Source of the DNA: BMS3ABIN03 sp964418885
GTDB taxonomy: Bacteria > Bacteroidota > Ignavibacteria > Ignavibacteriales > Ignavibacteriaceae
Length of the DNA stretch: 16,977 nt
Direction: 5' to 3'
NCBI GenBank assembly: GCA_964418885.1
Contig: CAYQNW010000079.1
Coordinates: 1-16,977, forward strand
Shown: piece after piece, positions 1-7,769 of the stretch
Layout of the letters: the number at the start of each line of letters is the position of its first letter
Position numbering within the stretch: position 1 is the stretch's first letter
Position numbers and translations under genes: made by a program
The notes under the pieces: generated by a model
The model's input: only the letters and a program-made list of their open reading frames with translations
What the model was told of the DNA's origin: nothing
Database searches by the model: none

Positions 1-2
1 TC

Positions 3-395
3 GCAATTGAAATGAATTATAAAAAAGTCGGGATTGCATATTGTGTCGATCTATCGGAGCCCGCCCGAATTGTCACGCAAGTGTTGCGACGTTTCTTCTA
101 CGTATTTCCTGTTTGTTGTAAAATCGGAGGAAAACAGTTGCCCGATACAATGATAACCGGGAATAACAAAATTGAATGTAATCCCGTGGGTCAGGCAGAT
201 ATTTTGAATATGGCTGGTGTAGATTTTAATATAAATATCGGGCTATGCATCGGCACTGATTGCATTTTTTCCAAATTAAGCAATGCCCCAGTTTCGACAT
301 TATTTGTAAAAGATAAATCTCTTGCTAATAACCCGATAGGTGCGGTTTACTTAGATTATTATCTGAAAGAGGCTGCGAATACATCGTTTATATAA
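3..395 (+). CDS. DUF1847 family protein, 5'-truncated by window edge
   Basis: This is the C-terminal part of a DUF1847 protein. The frame is open to the window edge (Ile-Glu precede the Met at 12), and in this family that segment is internal (an 'IEFAKKxxYKK' type helix precedes the 'GIAYC' strand), so the Met at 12 is probably not the start. Seen from the Met at 12: GIAYC (7-11), VCCKIGG (34-40), CNPVGQA (56-62) and GLCIGTD (78-84), which are the family hallmarks with Cys 11, 35, 36, 56, 79 and 84. The missing N-terminus normally carries further cysteines, which together suggest metal or Fe-S binding. The biochemical role is unknown. It lies 41 bp upstream of the stress-protein gene on the same strand and is probably co-transcribed with it. 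Family assignment is from recalled motifs. Confidence 0.85.
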   Translation, partial: AIEMNYKKVGIAYCVDLSEPARIVTQVLRRFFYVFPVCCKIGGKQLPDTMITGNNKIECNPVGQADILNMAGVDFNINIGLCIGTDCIFSKLSNAPVSTLFVKDKSLANNPIGAVYLDYYLKEAANTSFI

Positions 396-427
396 ATTTT
401 AAATTAACATGATGAAATTGAAAACCC

Positions 428-433
428 GGAGGA
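428..433 (+). promoter_or_regulatory. Ribosome-binding site GGAGGA
   Basis: GGAGGA ends 3 nt before the ATG at 437. A clear Shine-Dalgarno sequence is notable here because most genes in this window have none, and it fixes the start of the stress-protein gene. Confidence 0.75.
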
Positions 434-436
434 AAT

Positions 437-973
437 ATGGCTATTCCAACATTTAACGCGGTAGGATTTTGTGCCCATTATTCTAAGCAGGGCGACTGGG
501 CATTCGATGTTGCTTTAGAACTCTCTAAAGTTCATAAGGTAAAATTGAATGTTTTTCATTTTTTAATTAACCCGTTCGACCCAAAGGACACACATATACA
601 AAACTTATCGCATTCTGAAATCGAACAACTTGCCGTTCAAGAGGAGAAAAAATTAAGATTGTACTACGACGAGCGGGCTGGAGAATATCTCGACGTTGGT
701 TTCCGGGTATGTTACGATAATAGCTGGACAGAGCTTCATCGCTGCTTACTAATAAGGGAATTTCAAATTCTTGTTCTCGGATATCCAAAGAAAGGTGCTT
801 TCTTCGCCAGGAAACGTATAGAAGAATTCGCCGATAGTTTTATTTCTCCCGTAATTCTTGTTGGACCGGATAAACCTGAACAATTACTTTTTAACAGCAG
901 AGCAGCTCTGTTTACTCCAAACCTGGTTTCCTTTACAGATAAACTACAAAAACCGGAAATTGAATATATATGA
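437..973 (+). CDS. Universal stress protein-like (UspA fold) protein
   Basis: A 178-residue protein that looks like a single UspA-type alpha/beta domain. Strand 1 is around residues 7-13 (AVGFCAH), a helix rich in Ala/Leu follows (WAFDVALELSKVH, 21-33), and strand 2 is around 36-43 (KLNVFHFL). The C-terminal core has ILVLGYPKKG (111-120) and a final strand SPVILVG (137-143). The ATP-binding G-2x-G-9x-G-S/T signature of UspA-type nucleotide binders is not matched, so ATP binding is doubtful. A motif HYSKQGDWA (14-22) near the N-terminus may mark a subfamily. The last ~35 residues look like a variable tail. It is preceded by a DUF1847 gene and followed by a sigma-54 activator, suggesting a small stress- or redox-linked group. 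The fold call is by eye. Confidence 0.65.
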   Translation: MAIPTFNAVGFCAHYSKQGDWAFDVALELSKVHKVKLNVFHFLINPFDPKDTHIQNLSHSEIEQLAVQEEKKLRLYYDERAGEYLDVGFRVCYDNSWTELHRCLLIREFQILVLGYPKKGAFFARKRIEEFADSFISPVILVGPDKPEQLLFNSRAALFTPNLVSFTDKLQKPEIEYI

Positions 974-1102
974 TATATGACGATTTAAGATTTGACCTCG
1001 CTGTATATAAGGATAAAGTCATAGATAAAGAACAATCTATTTTTTAAATTTATATGAGGAATGTTTTGATTTTACCGGAAGTAAGAAATTGAGCGACTTG
1101 AG

Positions 1103-2413
1103 ATGGACGAAGAGTTAAGTCAAATTATATTTAATAGTATAAGCGACGGTATATTTACAGTTGATAAAAATTGTAAAATTACTTCCTTTAACCGCGCTGC
1201 AGAGGATATCACGGGGTTCAGTGCGTCAGAGGCAATAAACAAACATTGTTTCGATGTATTCCGCACAGACATTTGTAATAAACAATGCGCTCTGAAGGAT
1301 ACCCTTAAAACCGAAGAACCGATTGAAAATATTCGTGTAACCATTATTTCCCGATATGGCTGTGAGATTCCTATCAGTGTTACAACTACCTTGTTAAAAG
1401 ATAAAAGTAACAGGGTTATCGGGGCAGTTGAATTATTTAAAGATATTTCGGAATTGGAACACCTTCGGGAAAGTATCAACAAAAAAAGAACAATTGAAGA
1501 AATTGTAAGTGTTAATTCACAAATGCAGCAAATCATCGGCTTGCTCTCCAATATTGCCGAATCCGATTGCAACGTACTAATTGAGGGTCCAAGTGGGTCC
1601 GGGAAAGAATTATTTGCACAGGTAATTCACAATCTTAGCCCCCGCAAATACGGACCTTACATAAAAATAAATTGTGCTGCCCTTCCTGCACAGCTTCTGG
1701 AATCGGAACTCTTCGGTTATGAAAAAGGTGCTTTTACGGATGCCAAGCATGATAAGCCGGGGCAATTTTGTCTAGCAAATGGTGGAACTCTCCTTCTTGA
1801 TGAAATAAGTGAAATGGATACTTCTTTGCAGGTAAAGCTTTTACGAGTTCTTAATAACGGAGAATACCGCCCCCTGGGTTCCTCAAAAACTTTATATTCC
1901 GATGCAAGAATTATCGCTGCAACCAATTCGGATTTGAAGTTGGAAATTGAACAAAATCAATTTCGCGAAGATCTTTATTTCAGAATTAATGTTATGAACA
2001 TTAAAATTCCTCCTCTCAAAGACAGACCGGAAGATATTCCCCTTTTAGTAGATCACTTCTTAAAATTGTACAGGAAGAAGAATAGAAACGCAGTAGAAAG
2101 AATATCTCCTGAAGCTTTAGGAATTTTGAGGAAGTATAGTTTTCCCGGGAATGTACGTGAACTGGAAAACGCTATACAGCACACTTTTGTAATGTGCCGG
2201 AACGGGACTATATTACCGGAACATCTACCGGAATCTATAATTGATGAACACTTCATGTCAAAAGCAGTATCGAGTAACATAAAGAATGAGCGTGAATTAA
2301 TTATTGAATCGTTAAAGAGAAACAACGGTAATAAATCAAAAGCCGCAATTGAACTTGGTATGCATCGCTCTACTTTATGGAGAAAAATCAGAGAGTTATG
2401 TATAGATATTTAA
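1103..2413 (+). CDS. Sigma-54-dependent transcriptional activator (PAS-AAA+-Fis)
   Basis: A 436-residue NtrC-family enhancer-binding protein without a receiver domain. An N-terminal PAS domain (about 4-118) carries Cys49, Cys58 and Cys62 in a C-x8-C-x3-C arrangement. The AAA+ domain (about 135-365) has Walker A GPSGSGKE (162-169), the sigma-54-contact loop as GAFTDA (209-214) instead of GAFTGA, Walker B GGTLLLDE (227-234), the FREDLYFRINV region (287-297) with Arg-finger candidates, and sensor II FPGNVREL (347-354). A Fis-type helix-turn-helix is at about 404-433 (NNGNKSKAAIELGMHRST). It should activate RNA polymerase-sigma54 at -24/-12 promoters upon PAS sensing. No clear target promoter was found in the window. 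Its 129-bp upstream gap holds no other gene. The stop overlaps the convergent transporter stop. Confidence 0.95.
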   Translation: MDEELSQIIFNSISDGIFTVDKNCKITSFNRAAEDITGFSASEAINKHCFDVFRTDICNKQCALKDTLKTEEPIENIRVTIISRYGCEIPISVTTTLLKDKSNRVIGAVELFKDISELEHLRESINKKRTIEEIVSVNSQMQQIIGLLSNIAESDCNVLIEGPSGSGKELFAQVIHNLSPRKYGPYIKINCAALPAQLLESELFGYEKGAFTDAKHDKPGQFCLANGGTLLLDEISEMDTSLQVKLLRVLNNGEYRPLGSSKTLYSDARIIAATNSDLKLEIEQNQFREDLYFRINVMNIKIPPLKDRPEDIPLLVDHFLKLYRKKNRNAVERISPEALGILRKYSFPGNVRELENAIQHTFVMCRNGTILPEHLPESIIDEHFMSKAVSSNIKNERELIIESLKRNNGNKSKAAIELGMHRSTLWRKIRELCIDI

Positions 2414-3291
2414 CTGTTCATTAAAATTGTTGCCCCCGCCAGAATTATTATTGCAGCAATCACTCTTCTTAACAAATTATCTTCGCTAAACAGCCTCCCA
2501 CCAAAAATTATTGCCATCAAAACCGAAAGCCGTTTAACCGAAAGCACAAGGGCAGCTGGGGCTAACTTTGTCGCCTCGATCTGCGTGTAACGGTATATAA
2601 CCGTAAATACGGAAACAATAACAACAAGATAAAAAGTTTTTTTTGTTAGTTCACTAAATGGCTGAGTTATTCCTTTATTTTTTAATAAAACAACAACCGC
2701 AAAAATGATAGCATAAAACAACTGCTGAAATGCCATAAAAGTATATGGAGGCAGATTATAATCTTTTAGAAGTACCCTGTCTAAAAGAGATGTAACCGTA
2801 AACAGAATTAAAGCTAAAAAAACATAAAGGTATTTTTTTGAGTTGAACAATCCTTTAAACGGTTCAAAATAATTTTTGCTGTTCTTTTTTATCTCAAGGA
2901 TGTATGTACCTGCTAACATCAAAAATATTCCGAACCATTCGAATAATGTTAAGGTATCATTTATAAAGAGAACGCCCGATACCGCAACTAACCCCGGTGT
3001 TAATGCTAGCAATGGAAGTGCTTCGCTTATCTCAAGATTTTTAATCGATAGCATCACGAATAAAAATGCTGCTGCATTCAATATCGCTTTAAGAAACAGA
3101 ATCTGCATGCTTACCGAAAAAATATCCTGATTGTTAATGTTCATAAAAAACGGGATACAAAATAGAAGTGTAACAGCAGAAATGAGAAATGAAAAGTTAA
3201 ACGCATCGAGTGAGAACAGCGCTTTCTTTTCCGAGACAGCCGAGACTGCAGAAAAAACAGCAGATATAAAAGCCAGCAAAAACCAGTTCAT
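2410..3291 (-). CDS. EamA/DMT-superfamily membrane transporter
   Basis: A 293-residue protein made of about ten hydrophobic helices arranged as two EamA repeats (about 3-132 and 150-291) joined by a charged linker (EIKKNSKNYFEPFKGLFNSKK region, 132-153). Typical DMT features are the short N-terminal helix with SAVSAVSEKKAL (15-26), helix ends such as EWFGIFLMLAGTYIL (118-132), and the final helix RRVIAAIIILAGATIL. The family exports or imports small metabolites such as amino acids and drugs, and the substrate cannot be deduced. The ATG at 3291 starts right at the first transmembrane helix. Its TAA shares bases with the TAA of the convergent sigma-54 activator gene (TTAA at 2410-2413), so there is no room for an intergenic terminator. 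Confidence 0.9.
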   Translation of the reverse strand: MNWFLLAFISAVFSAVSAVSEKKALFSLDAFNFSFLISAVTLLFCIPFFMNINNQDIFSVSMQILFLKAILNAAAFLFVMLSIKNLEISEALPLLALTPGLVAVSGVLFINDTLTLFEWFGIFLMLAGTYILEIKKNSKNYFEPFKGLFNSKKYLYVFLALILFTVTSLLDRVLLKDYNLPPYTFMAFQQLFYAIIFAVVVLLKNKGITQPFSELTKKTFYLVVIVSVFTVIYRYTQIEATKLAPAALVLSVKRLSVLMAIIFGGRLFSEDNLLRRVIAAIIILAGATILMNS

Positions 3292-3325
3292 ATTTACAAT
3301 TCTATACTTCTATAATAGATATGTT

Positions 3326-3342
3326 GAACCTCTACGAGGTTC
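3326..3342. repeat. 17-nt perfect palindrome (7-bp arms, TAC loop)
   Basis: GAACCTC-TAC-GAGGTTC, a perfect inverted repeat. It is the first of a cluster in the gap between the EamA transporter and the TonB receptor. It is preceded by TTG and followed by TTT, so it is not a good bidirectional terminator. Confidence 0.8.
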
Positions 3343-3346
3343 TTTA

Positions 3347-3374
3347 ATTTGTAGGGAATACTTCAACTACAAAT
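3347..3374. repeat. 8-bp inverted repeat with 12-nt loop
   Basis: ATTTGTAG (3347-3354) pairs with CTACAAAT (3367-3374) around a 12-nt loop. It lies between the first two short palindromes and its arms again contain CTAC/GTAG, so it may belong to the same element or be a chance pairing in AT-rich DNA. Confidence 0.5.
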
Positions 3375-3377
3375 ATT

Positions 3378-3394
3378 AAATCCCTACGGGATTT
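3378..3394. repeat. 17-nt perfect palindrome (7-bp arms, TAC loop)
   Basis: AAATCCC-TAC-GGGATTT, a perfect inverted repeat with the same architecture and loop as the one at 3326-3342 but a different arm sequence. On the + strand it is followed by more T residues (ATTTTTT), so it could also act as a weak terminator for a + strand transcript. Confidence 0.8.
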
Positions 3395-3403
3395 TTTCAT
3401 ACA

Positions 3404-3441
3404 GAATTCCGTTAGTCCGAAGGACTCCTACGGAGGAATTC
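3404..3441. repeat. Three-way-junction palindrome (GAATTCC outer stem with two inner hairpins)
   Basis: Outer arms GAATTCC (3404-3410) and GGAATTC (3435-3441) enclose AGTCC-GAA-GGACT (3414-3426) and CTCC-TAC-GGAG (3425-3435, overlapping the first inner hairpin by two bases). The TAC loop is the same as in the two simple palindromes. It resembles an REP-type or folded mobile-element end more than a terminator. Confidence 0.7.
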
Positions 3442-3475
3442 AATATTTATAATCAAGATTACCCAACAAAAAAAA

Positions 3476-3492
3476 GAACGCCTTAGGTGTTC
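3476..3492. repeat. 17-nt near-perfect palindrome (7-bp arms, TTA loop)
   Basis: GAACGCC-TTA-GGTGTTC has seven paired positions with one G:T pair. It has the same size as the palindromes at 3326 and 3378, and it is followed by TTCAATATT-like sequence that also follows the element ending at 3441. It lies 109 bp downstream of the TonB receptor stop codon. Confidence 0.7.
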
Positions 3493-3600
3493 AATATTAA
3501 TTTTAATTAATGGACTAATTACCTCATGGTTAGTGCTGATTTGCCATAGATCGAGGTTATCAATGTGATTTTCAATCTTCAAATACTTTTTCCTTTGCTA

Positions 3601-5982
3601 TTAAAAACTGGTTAATAGTTTTATATAAAAATTTCTTCCTGGCTCAATTGTAATACTTCCTCTCGTAGTAGACAAATGATTCCGATAACTTTTATCAAGA
3701 ATATTATCAACACCCGCAAAAATCCTGAAACTGATAGAAGAAAAAATAACCGGTTTTGTATTTAGCATTAAATTGAAGACAGCATAACCCGCGGTTGTTA
3801 TTTCTCCTTCCGCAACTTCTTTCTGTGCAGCATAAACCGTTGAAGATAAATCCGCATCCAGTTGTTCAAACAAACTGAGTTTTAATCCGAGAGTTCCATT
3901 TAACGGCGGAATCTGCGGAAGATTTCCACTTCCTGTAATATCATCTCCTTTTACATAAGAAGCTACGAGATATCCGACGAAATCACGGTAGAAATTATAA
4001 TCACTTCTAAAATCGAAACCATATAATCTTGCTTCACCAATATTTGTTTTTATGAAAGCCGGTCTATCCTCGTACGTTCCCGGTTTTTCAACAACGAGAT
4101 CGGAGAAATAATTGAAGAATAAACTCGAAACAAATTTGAAGTCCGACAAGTAATAGCGAATTCCAAGATCGGCAGATTTCCCTTTTTCGGATTTAAGATC
4201 GGGATTGCCAAGTTTAACATAACTTCCCTGATCAATGTATTGGAATCTTTCCTCGAGCGATGGAGAACGAAAAGAATAACCAAGACTAAGTGTAAGATCA
4301 AGATTATCATAGAGAGAATATTTTAATCCAACGTTTGCACTGTATGCAACATCATTTACATCAATTTTATTCCAGATTGTTTTTTGCCCTGCAGGAGAAT
4401 AGTTTGTCGTTCCGTTAACTATTTCATAAACGGGATTAAGAGTTTTTTCCCCTTTAACATTTATGAAGTCTGTACGTGCACCAAGCGAAATGGATAATTT
4501 TTCTTTGATTAGCTCCGCCTCGTCCTGTGCAAATATTCCAAGACTTCTGTACTTTGAATCAGGTAAGGGTTTTTCCCCAACAGTTTTATGCATAGTATTT
4601 ATAACTTCGCCCTGATCATTAAGCACTTCAATTTGCTGACTTTTTTGCCTGAAACCGTTGTAACTTCTATCCCAGTAATCTAATCCTGCAACAAGATTGT
4701 TGTTCTGTGCAAGAAGAAAATTTCCCTGAAACTGCAGGTTGTTGTTTTTATGATCTGCTCCCGGTGTTATGCTAAGCACGCTTATTCTTTTTGCCGGTGT
4801 TGTGGATGTTGCATCAATGTTTTTTACCACGTGCGGAATATTTTCAACATCTCTTTTAATAAACTGATAAGAATATTTTAGTGAAAGTTTATAGAAGGAT
4901 GAAGTAATATTTTGAATTTCATATCCCGCTGAAATTAGTTCTCTTTTTTCCTCAGGATATCTTACATCTGCAATTGTAGGAAAAACCGATGAACCTGGTA
5001 TTCCCACATTATTTGCTTTGAATAATTGATAGTTAAGTTTTAATGTTTGATTGGTCAACGGCACAACATTTAAGTTTCCGGACAAGCTGTAATCCTCATA
5101 CTGACTGTTTTTAAGTTCACCTATTGGCGTTTGTATATTTCCGGCTTTCCTGTATGATGCGCTTATTTTTGATGACCAGAACGATCCGCTACCAAACAAT
5201 GAACCGAATGACATAGAAGAATTGTTCACGGTATTGTAACCTGTTGAAATGTTTCCTTTCAACATAAAATTGTTATTGAATGAAGGAGATTTTGTAATGA
5301 TGTTTACAATTCCGCCAGTAGCACCGGAACCATAAACTGAAGAAGATGCACCTTTTATAACTTCAATTCTCTCAACATCTCCTAGGTTGATCAAAGAGAA
5401 ACGGGCAGCAACATCGGTTGAAGTAGCCAGCCGGTTTCCATCGACCAGTGCAACAACATTTTCACGACTCAGCCCGCGAATATTTATTTCCGTACCCCAG
5501 GCACCTTCACTTATTAGTGAAAGTCCGGGTTCTGTCTTAAGTGCATCGGGTAATGATTGAAATGGTTTTTCTTCTAATTTATCTTCGCTTATCATCAATT
5601 CAGAATATGGCGAGTTGCGAAGGTAATTATTGAATCGTGTTGTACTTACAATTACTTCCCCGAATTCAATCGGTGATGGCAGAAGAGAAAAATTCTTTTC
5701 TACTTCACCGCTTAAATTTATATTCTCAGTTAAGAGTCGGTAACCGATGCGTGATATTTTTATTTGAACATTCCCCGCCTTCAAACCGGTAATTGAAAAT
5801 TTTCCGTTATTATCAGTGTAAGCCATCGAACCGTAAGAAACAAAAACGACTGCCTCGCTGATAGGTCCGCCGGTTTGTGAATCAGTAACTTTACCTTTTA
5901 ATGAGGCTGTTTGGCTAAATGAATATGAACAACTAAAAATCAAAAAAGTTGTTAATAGAAGTCCAGATAAATAATTTTTCAT
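3601..5982 (-). CDS. TonB-dependent outer-membrane receptor
   Basis: A 793-residue receptor if translation begins at the ATG at 5982, chosen because it yields a standard signal peptide (MKNYLSGLLLTTFLIFSCSYSFSQ, given here as residues 1-24 with a likely cut near 24-26). An in-frame ATG at 6018 would add 12 residues. Order: a carboxypeptidase-like regulatory domain (about 28-100, with GKVTDSQTGGPISEA and FSITGLKAG), a plug domain (about 120-231, with INIRGLSRENVVALVDGNR and RIEVIKGASSSVYGSGATG), then a 22-strand-type beta-barrel ending in an aromatic residue (FYIKLLTSF). It takes up a scarce ligand through TonB energy, most often metal chelates, cobalamin or glycans. The ligand is not identifiable. 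It lies downstream of the DUF89 gene on the same strand (80 bp gap). No riboswitch is visible. Confidence 0.93.
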   Translation of the reverse strand: MKNYLSGLLLTTFLIFSCSYSFSQTASLKGKVTDSQTGGPISEAVVFVSYGSMAYTDNNGKFSITGLKAGNVQIKISRIGYRLLTENINLSGEVEKNFSLLPSPIEFGEVIVSTTRFNNYLRNSPYSELMISEDKLEEKPFQSLPDALKTEPGLSLISEGAWGTEINIRGLSRENVVALVDGNRLATSTDVAARFSLINLGDVERIEVIKGASSSVYGSGATGGIVNIITKSPSFNNNFMLKGNISTGYNTVNNSSMSFGSLFGSGSFWSSKISASYRKAGNIQTPIGELKNSQYEDYSLSGNLNVVPLTNQTLKLNYQLFKANNVGIPGSSVFPTIADVRYPEEKRELISAGYEIQNITSSFYKLSLKYSYQFIKRDVENIPHVVKNIDATSTTPAKRISVLSITPGADHKNNNLQFQGNFLLAQNNNLVAGLDYWDRSYNGFRQKSQQIEVLNDQGEVINTMHKTVGEKPLPDSKYRSLGIFAQDEAELIKEKLSISLGARTDFINVKGEKTLNPVYEIVNGTTNYSPAGQKTIWNKIDVNDVAYSANVGLKYSLYDNLDLTLSLGYSFRSPSLEERFQYIDQGSYVKLGNPDLKSEKGKSADLGIRYYLSDFKFVSSLFFNYFSDLVVEKPGTYEDRPAFIKTNIGEARLYGFDFRSDYNFYRDFVGYLVASYVKGDDITGSGNLPQIPPLNGTLGLKLSLFEQLDADLSSTVYAAQKEVAEGEITTAGYAVFNLMLNTKPVIFSSISFRIFAGVDNILDKSYRNHLSTTRGSITIEPGRNFYIKLLTSF

Positions 5983-6062
5983 TAATTTAGTTGTGTCTGC
6001 AAACAAAGTCAATATCATTTTCCAATTCTACTTCAAAGTTTTCATATATTATTAATTACTTT

Positions 6063-6914
6063 CTATTTGGGGCTTTTTAACAGCACACTTGTTCCAATTT
6101 TATACCCTGTCCGTATTGCAATCATTTCACATTTAACTTTAAACATATAAAAAATCTCCCTGCCGCAGTTCTCCAGAGTTTCATAATTCCCCTGTCCTTT
6201 TGCAATTACAACAGGCGCGTTAAAAAAATATTCATTAAAAACTTTGTTGGTTTCTTTCATATTTGTTCCGGCAATTTTACTTCCACTTGATATTACTTCA
6301 GTAATTTTGTCTAATCCTATTTTCTTTGCAAAATCTACAGTTACATCATTTAAAATATGGTTATCTCTTACAGCAAAAATTATTCTTTTTGGCTGCATCT
6401 GTTCAATTAATAATTTATCAAACACAGCTTCTTCAGCATTATCTCCTATATATAAAATATACTCTGCTTTGTTAACTTCTTCTTTAAATGACGGATAATC
6501 ATCAAGCAAAATATTATTGGAACTTATCCGGTTTACTTCATCTTCTAAATTAAAATCAGGATTAGCTCCTAAATCTATTATATTACCTGAAATTGCTGCT
6601 CTTACAGCTTTCTCAAGTTTATTATCTGAGCTGTTTATATATGTTTTTAAATATGGAATAAATTTTAAGGCTCTCTTTAAATTTATTTCCTTTATCTCCT
6701 CATAAGGATCATCTATGCCGCTATAAGCTTTTACAATATTTTGAATAATTCCTGATAGTTCCGGAGCGGATTCAATATTATCAATATTATTTAATTCTTT
6801 AATAACCTGTTTCATTATTTCCATCTGAATTTTTTCATCATTTATTTTTGCTATTCGTGCAGCATATAAGCATTGGTTAAGAATGCAGGGAATACAGTCA
6901 GGATATAAGCTCAT
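6063..6914 (-). CDS. DUF89 / ARMT1-like metal-dependent phosphatase
   Basis: A 283-residue DUF89 (damage-control phosphatase) protein of the archaeal/bacterial subfamily I. Seen: the N-terminal YPDCIPCILNQC (4-15) with a CxxC, GD158-N159 (IGDNAEE), RDN at 183-185 with Asp190 nearby, and KGQGNYE (239-245). In this family an Asp-Asn pair plus a further Asp bind a divalent metal, and D158, N159 and D190 are the likely equivalents. Members hydrolyse phosphate from damaged or side-product metabolites such as sugar phosphates. The native substrate here is unknown. The length matches the family. It is the last gene of a five-gene run, 14 bp after the metal exporter. Confidence 0.85.
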   Translation of the reverse strand: MSLYPDCIPCILNQCLYAARIAKINDEKIQMEIMKQVIKELNNIDNIESAPELSGIIQNIVKAYSGIDDPYEEIKEINLKRALKFIPYLKTYINSSDNKLEKAVRAAISGNIIDLGANPDFNLEDEVNRISSNNILLDDYPSFKEEVNKAEYILYIGDNAEEAVFDKLLIEQMQPKRIIFAVRDNHILNDVTVDFAKKIGLDKITEVISSGSKIAGTNMKETNKVFNEYFFNAPVVIAKGQGNYETLENCGREIFYMFKVKCEMIAIRTGYKIGTSVLLKSPK

Positions 6915-6928
6915 TTTTTTTACTCTTT

Positions 6929-7768
6929 TTATAAACCGATTATGAATAAAAATATTCCAAATACTAATCCAAAAACTAGATTAAAAACTTTTACTAATAT
7001 AGAATCTTTAACTGAGTAAGAAAGCATAGGTAGCATACCATGTCCATCCTGAACTATAGAACTTGTAAAAAGGACTGAGAAAGGAATTAAGCCATTTGAA
7101 AATAGCATTACAAAAATCAGGTGTGGACCCGATTCCGGTATTAATCCAATAAGTGCACTAAGAATCAAAAGTAAAAAAGTGTATTCGGAGGTTATATTCT
7201 TTAAATCAATAAAATGCATTCCATATTCCACAACAATCAATGCACAGAAAGTCCATAGAAAAATTCTTAACAGATGACCTTTTACAATATGTGTCCAGAT
7301 ATGATCTCTAAAGTAATGTTTATAGCTTTCCTGTCCGGGATGATATTGTTTAAACTCACAATCACTACAAGTTTGTATTTTAAATTTTCTCGTAAAGTAA
7401 TCTGTAAGATACCCGCCTATAATACCGAGTAGAAAAAGTATTGCAAATATAATTAATGCCGTTTCTGGAATCACAGCTAGCATTATGAATTGTTCGTCAC
7501 CGGCTGTAGCAAGCATTAAACCTGTAAGAGCGCCGAAACTAATCATACCGTGAATGTAAAGCGAGACGCCGGCAAAAGAACCAAGGCAGCCGGGTGCTGT
7601 GCCGAGTAATGAAGCAATAAAATATTGTTTCCATTTATTTCCCCTTTGAAGAATCGACTCTAACTTACCCTTTGTTTTAACATTTATAATATCAACAGCA
7701 ATCATCATTAACAAAACAAAGAGTGTAACTTTTAATGATTCTTTTAAAACATTTATAAATAGTTCCAT
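6929..7768 (-). CDS. ArsP_2-type multi-helix metal exporter (putative Mn/arsenic efflux)
   Basis: A 279-residue integral membrane protein of the 'putative 10TM heavy-metal exporter' family (ArsP_2). Conserved signatures are GTAPGCLGSFAGVSLYIHG (56-74), ATAGDEQF (87-94), GLIPESGPHLIFV (208-220) and SSIVQDGHGMLPMLSYS (236-252). A central hydrophilic loop (about 128-166) has a CxxC (134, 137) and His at 143, 151, 156, 160 and 165, a plausible metal-binding region. The family has been named for arsenic and manganese export, and the substrate here is not known. It is one base from the thioesterase gene and 14 bp before the DUF89 gene in the same transcription unit. Confidence 0.82.
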   Translation of the reverse strand: MELFINVLKESLKVTLFVLLMMIAVDIINVKTKGKLESILQRGNKWKQYFIASLLGTAPGCLGSFAGVSLYIHGMISFGALTGLMLATAGDEQFIMLAVIPETALIIFAILFLLGIIGGYLTDYFTRKFKIQTCSDCEFKQYHPGQESYKHYFRDHIWTHIVKGHLLRIFLWTFCALIVVEYGMHFIDLKNITSEYTFLLLILSALIGLIPESGPHLIFVMLFSNGLIPFSVLFTSSIVQDGHGMLPMLSYSVKDSILVKVFNLVFGLVFGIFLFIIGL

Positions 7769-7769
7769 A

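Larger units (their letters stand above)
3292..3600. other. Intergenic region without a gene; palindrome cluster then AT-rich spacer
   Basis: No credible gene in either strand. The first 200 bases hold the palindromes listed separately. From about 3493 to 3600 I see only AT-rich sequence with a short inverted repeat ATTAA/TTAAT (around 3497-3512) and no further structure. The transporter promoter (divergent from nothing here) would lie in 3292-3330. Confidence 0.6.

Noticed and set aside
974..1102. Small gene between the stress protein and the sigma-54 activator
   Set aside because: The only start-to-stop frames are about 12 codons, with no protein-like character.
1120..1572. 150-residue antisense open frame within the sigma-54 activator
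   Set aside because: It is the reverse-strand shadow of the PAS/AAA+ coding sequence with no recognisable domain.
3131..3379. Open frame running from the transporter 5' end into the palindrome block
   Set aside because: Its first part is antisense to the EamA gene and the remainder crosses the palindromes. No domain or translation signal is visible.
3378..3400. Rho-independent terminator for the EamA or TonB receptor genes
   Set aside because: The stem is followed by T residues only on the + strand, while both flanking genes are on the - strand. A + strand terminator remains possible but has no + strand gene nearby to serve.
3326..3492. CRISPR-like array
   Set aside because: The arms differ between units, spacing is irregular and no direct repeat or spacer pattern is present.
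5983..6062. Cobalamin riboswitch before the TonB receptor
   Set aside because: Only 80 bp separate the DUF89 stop from the receptor ATG and no B12-box-like or paired structure was seen.
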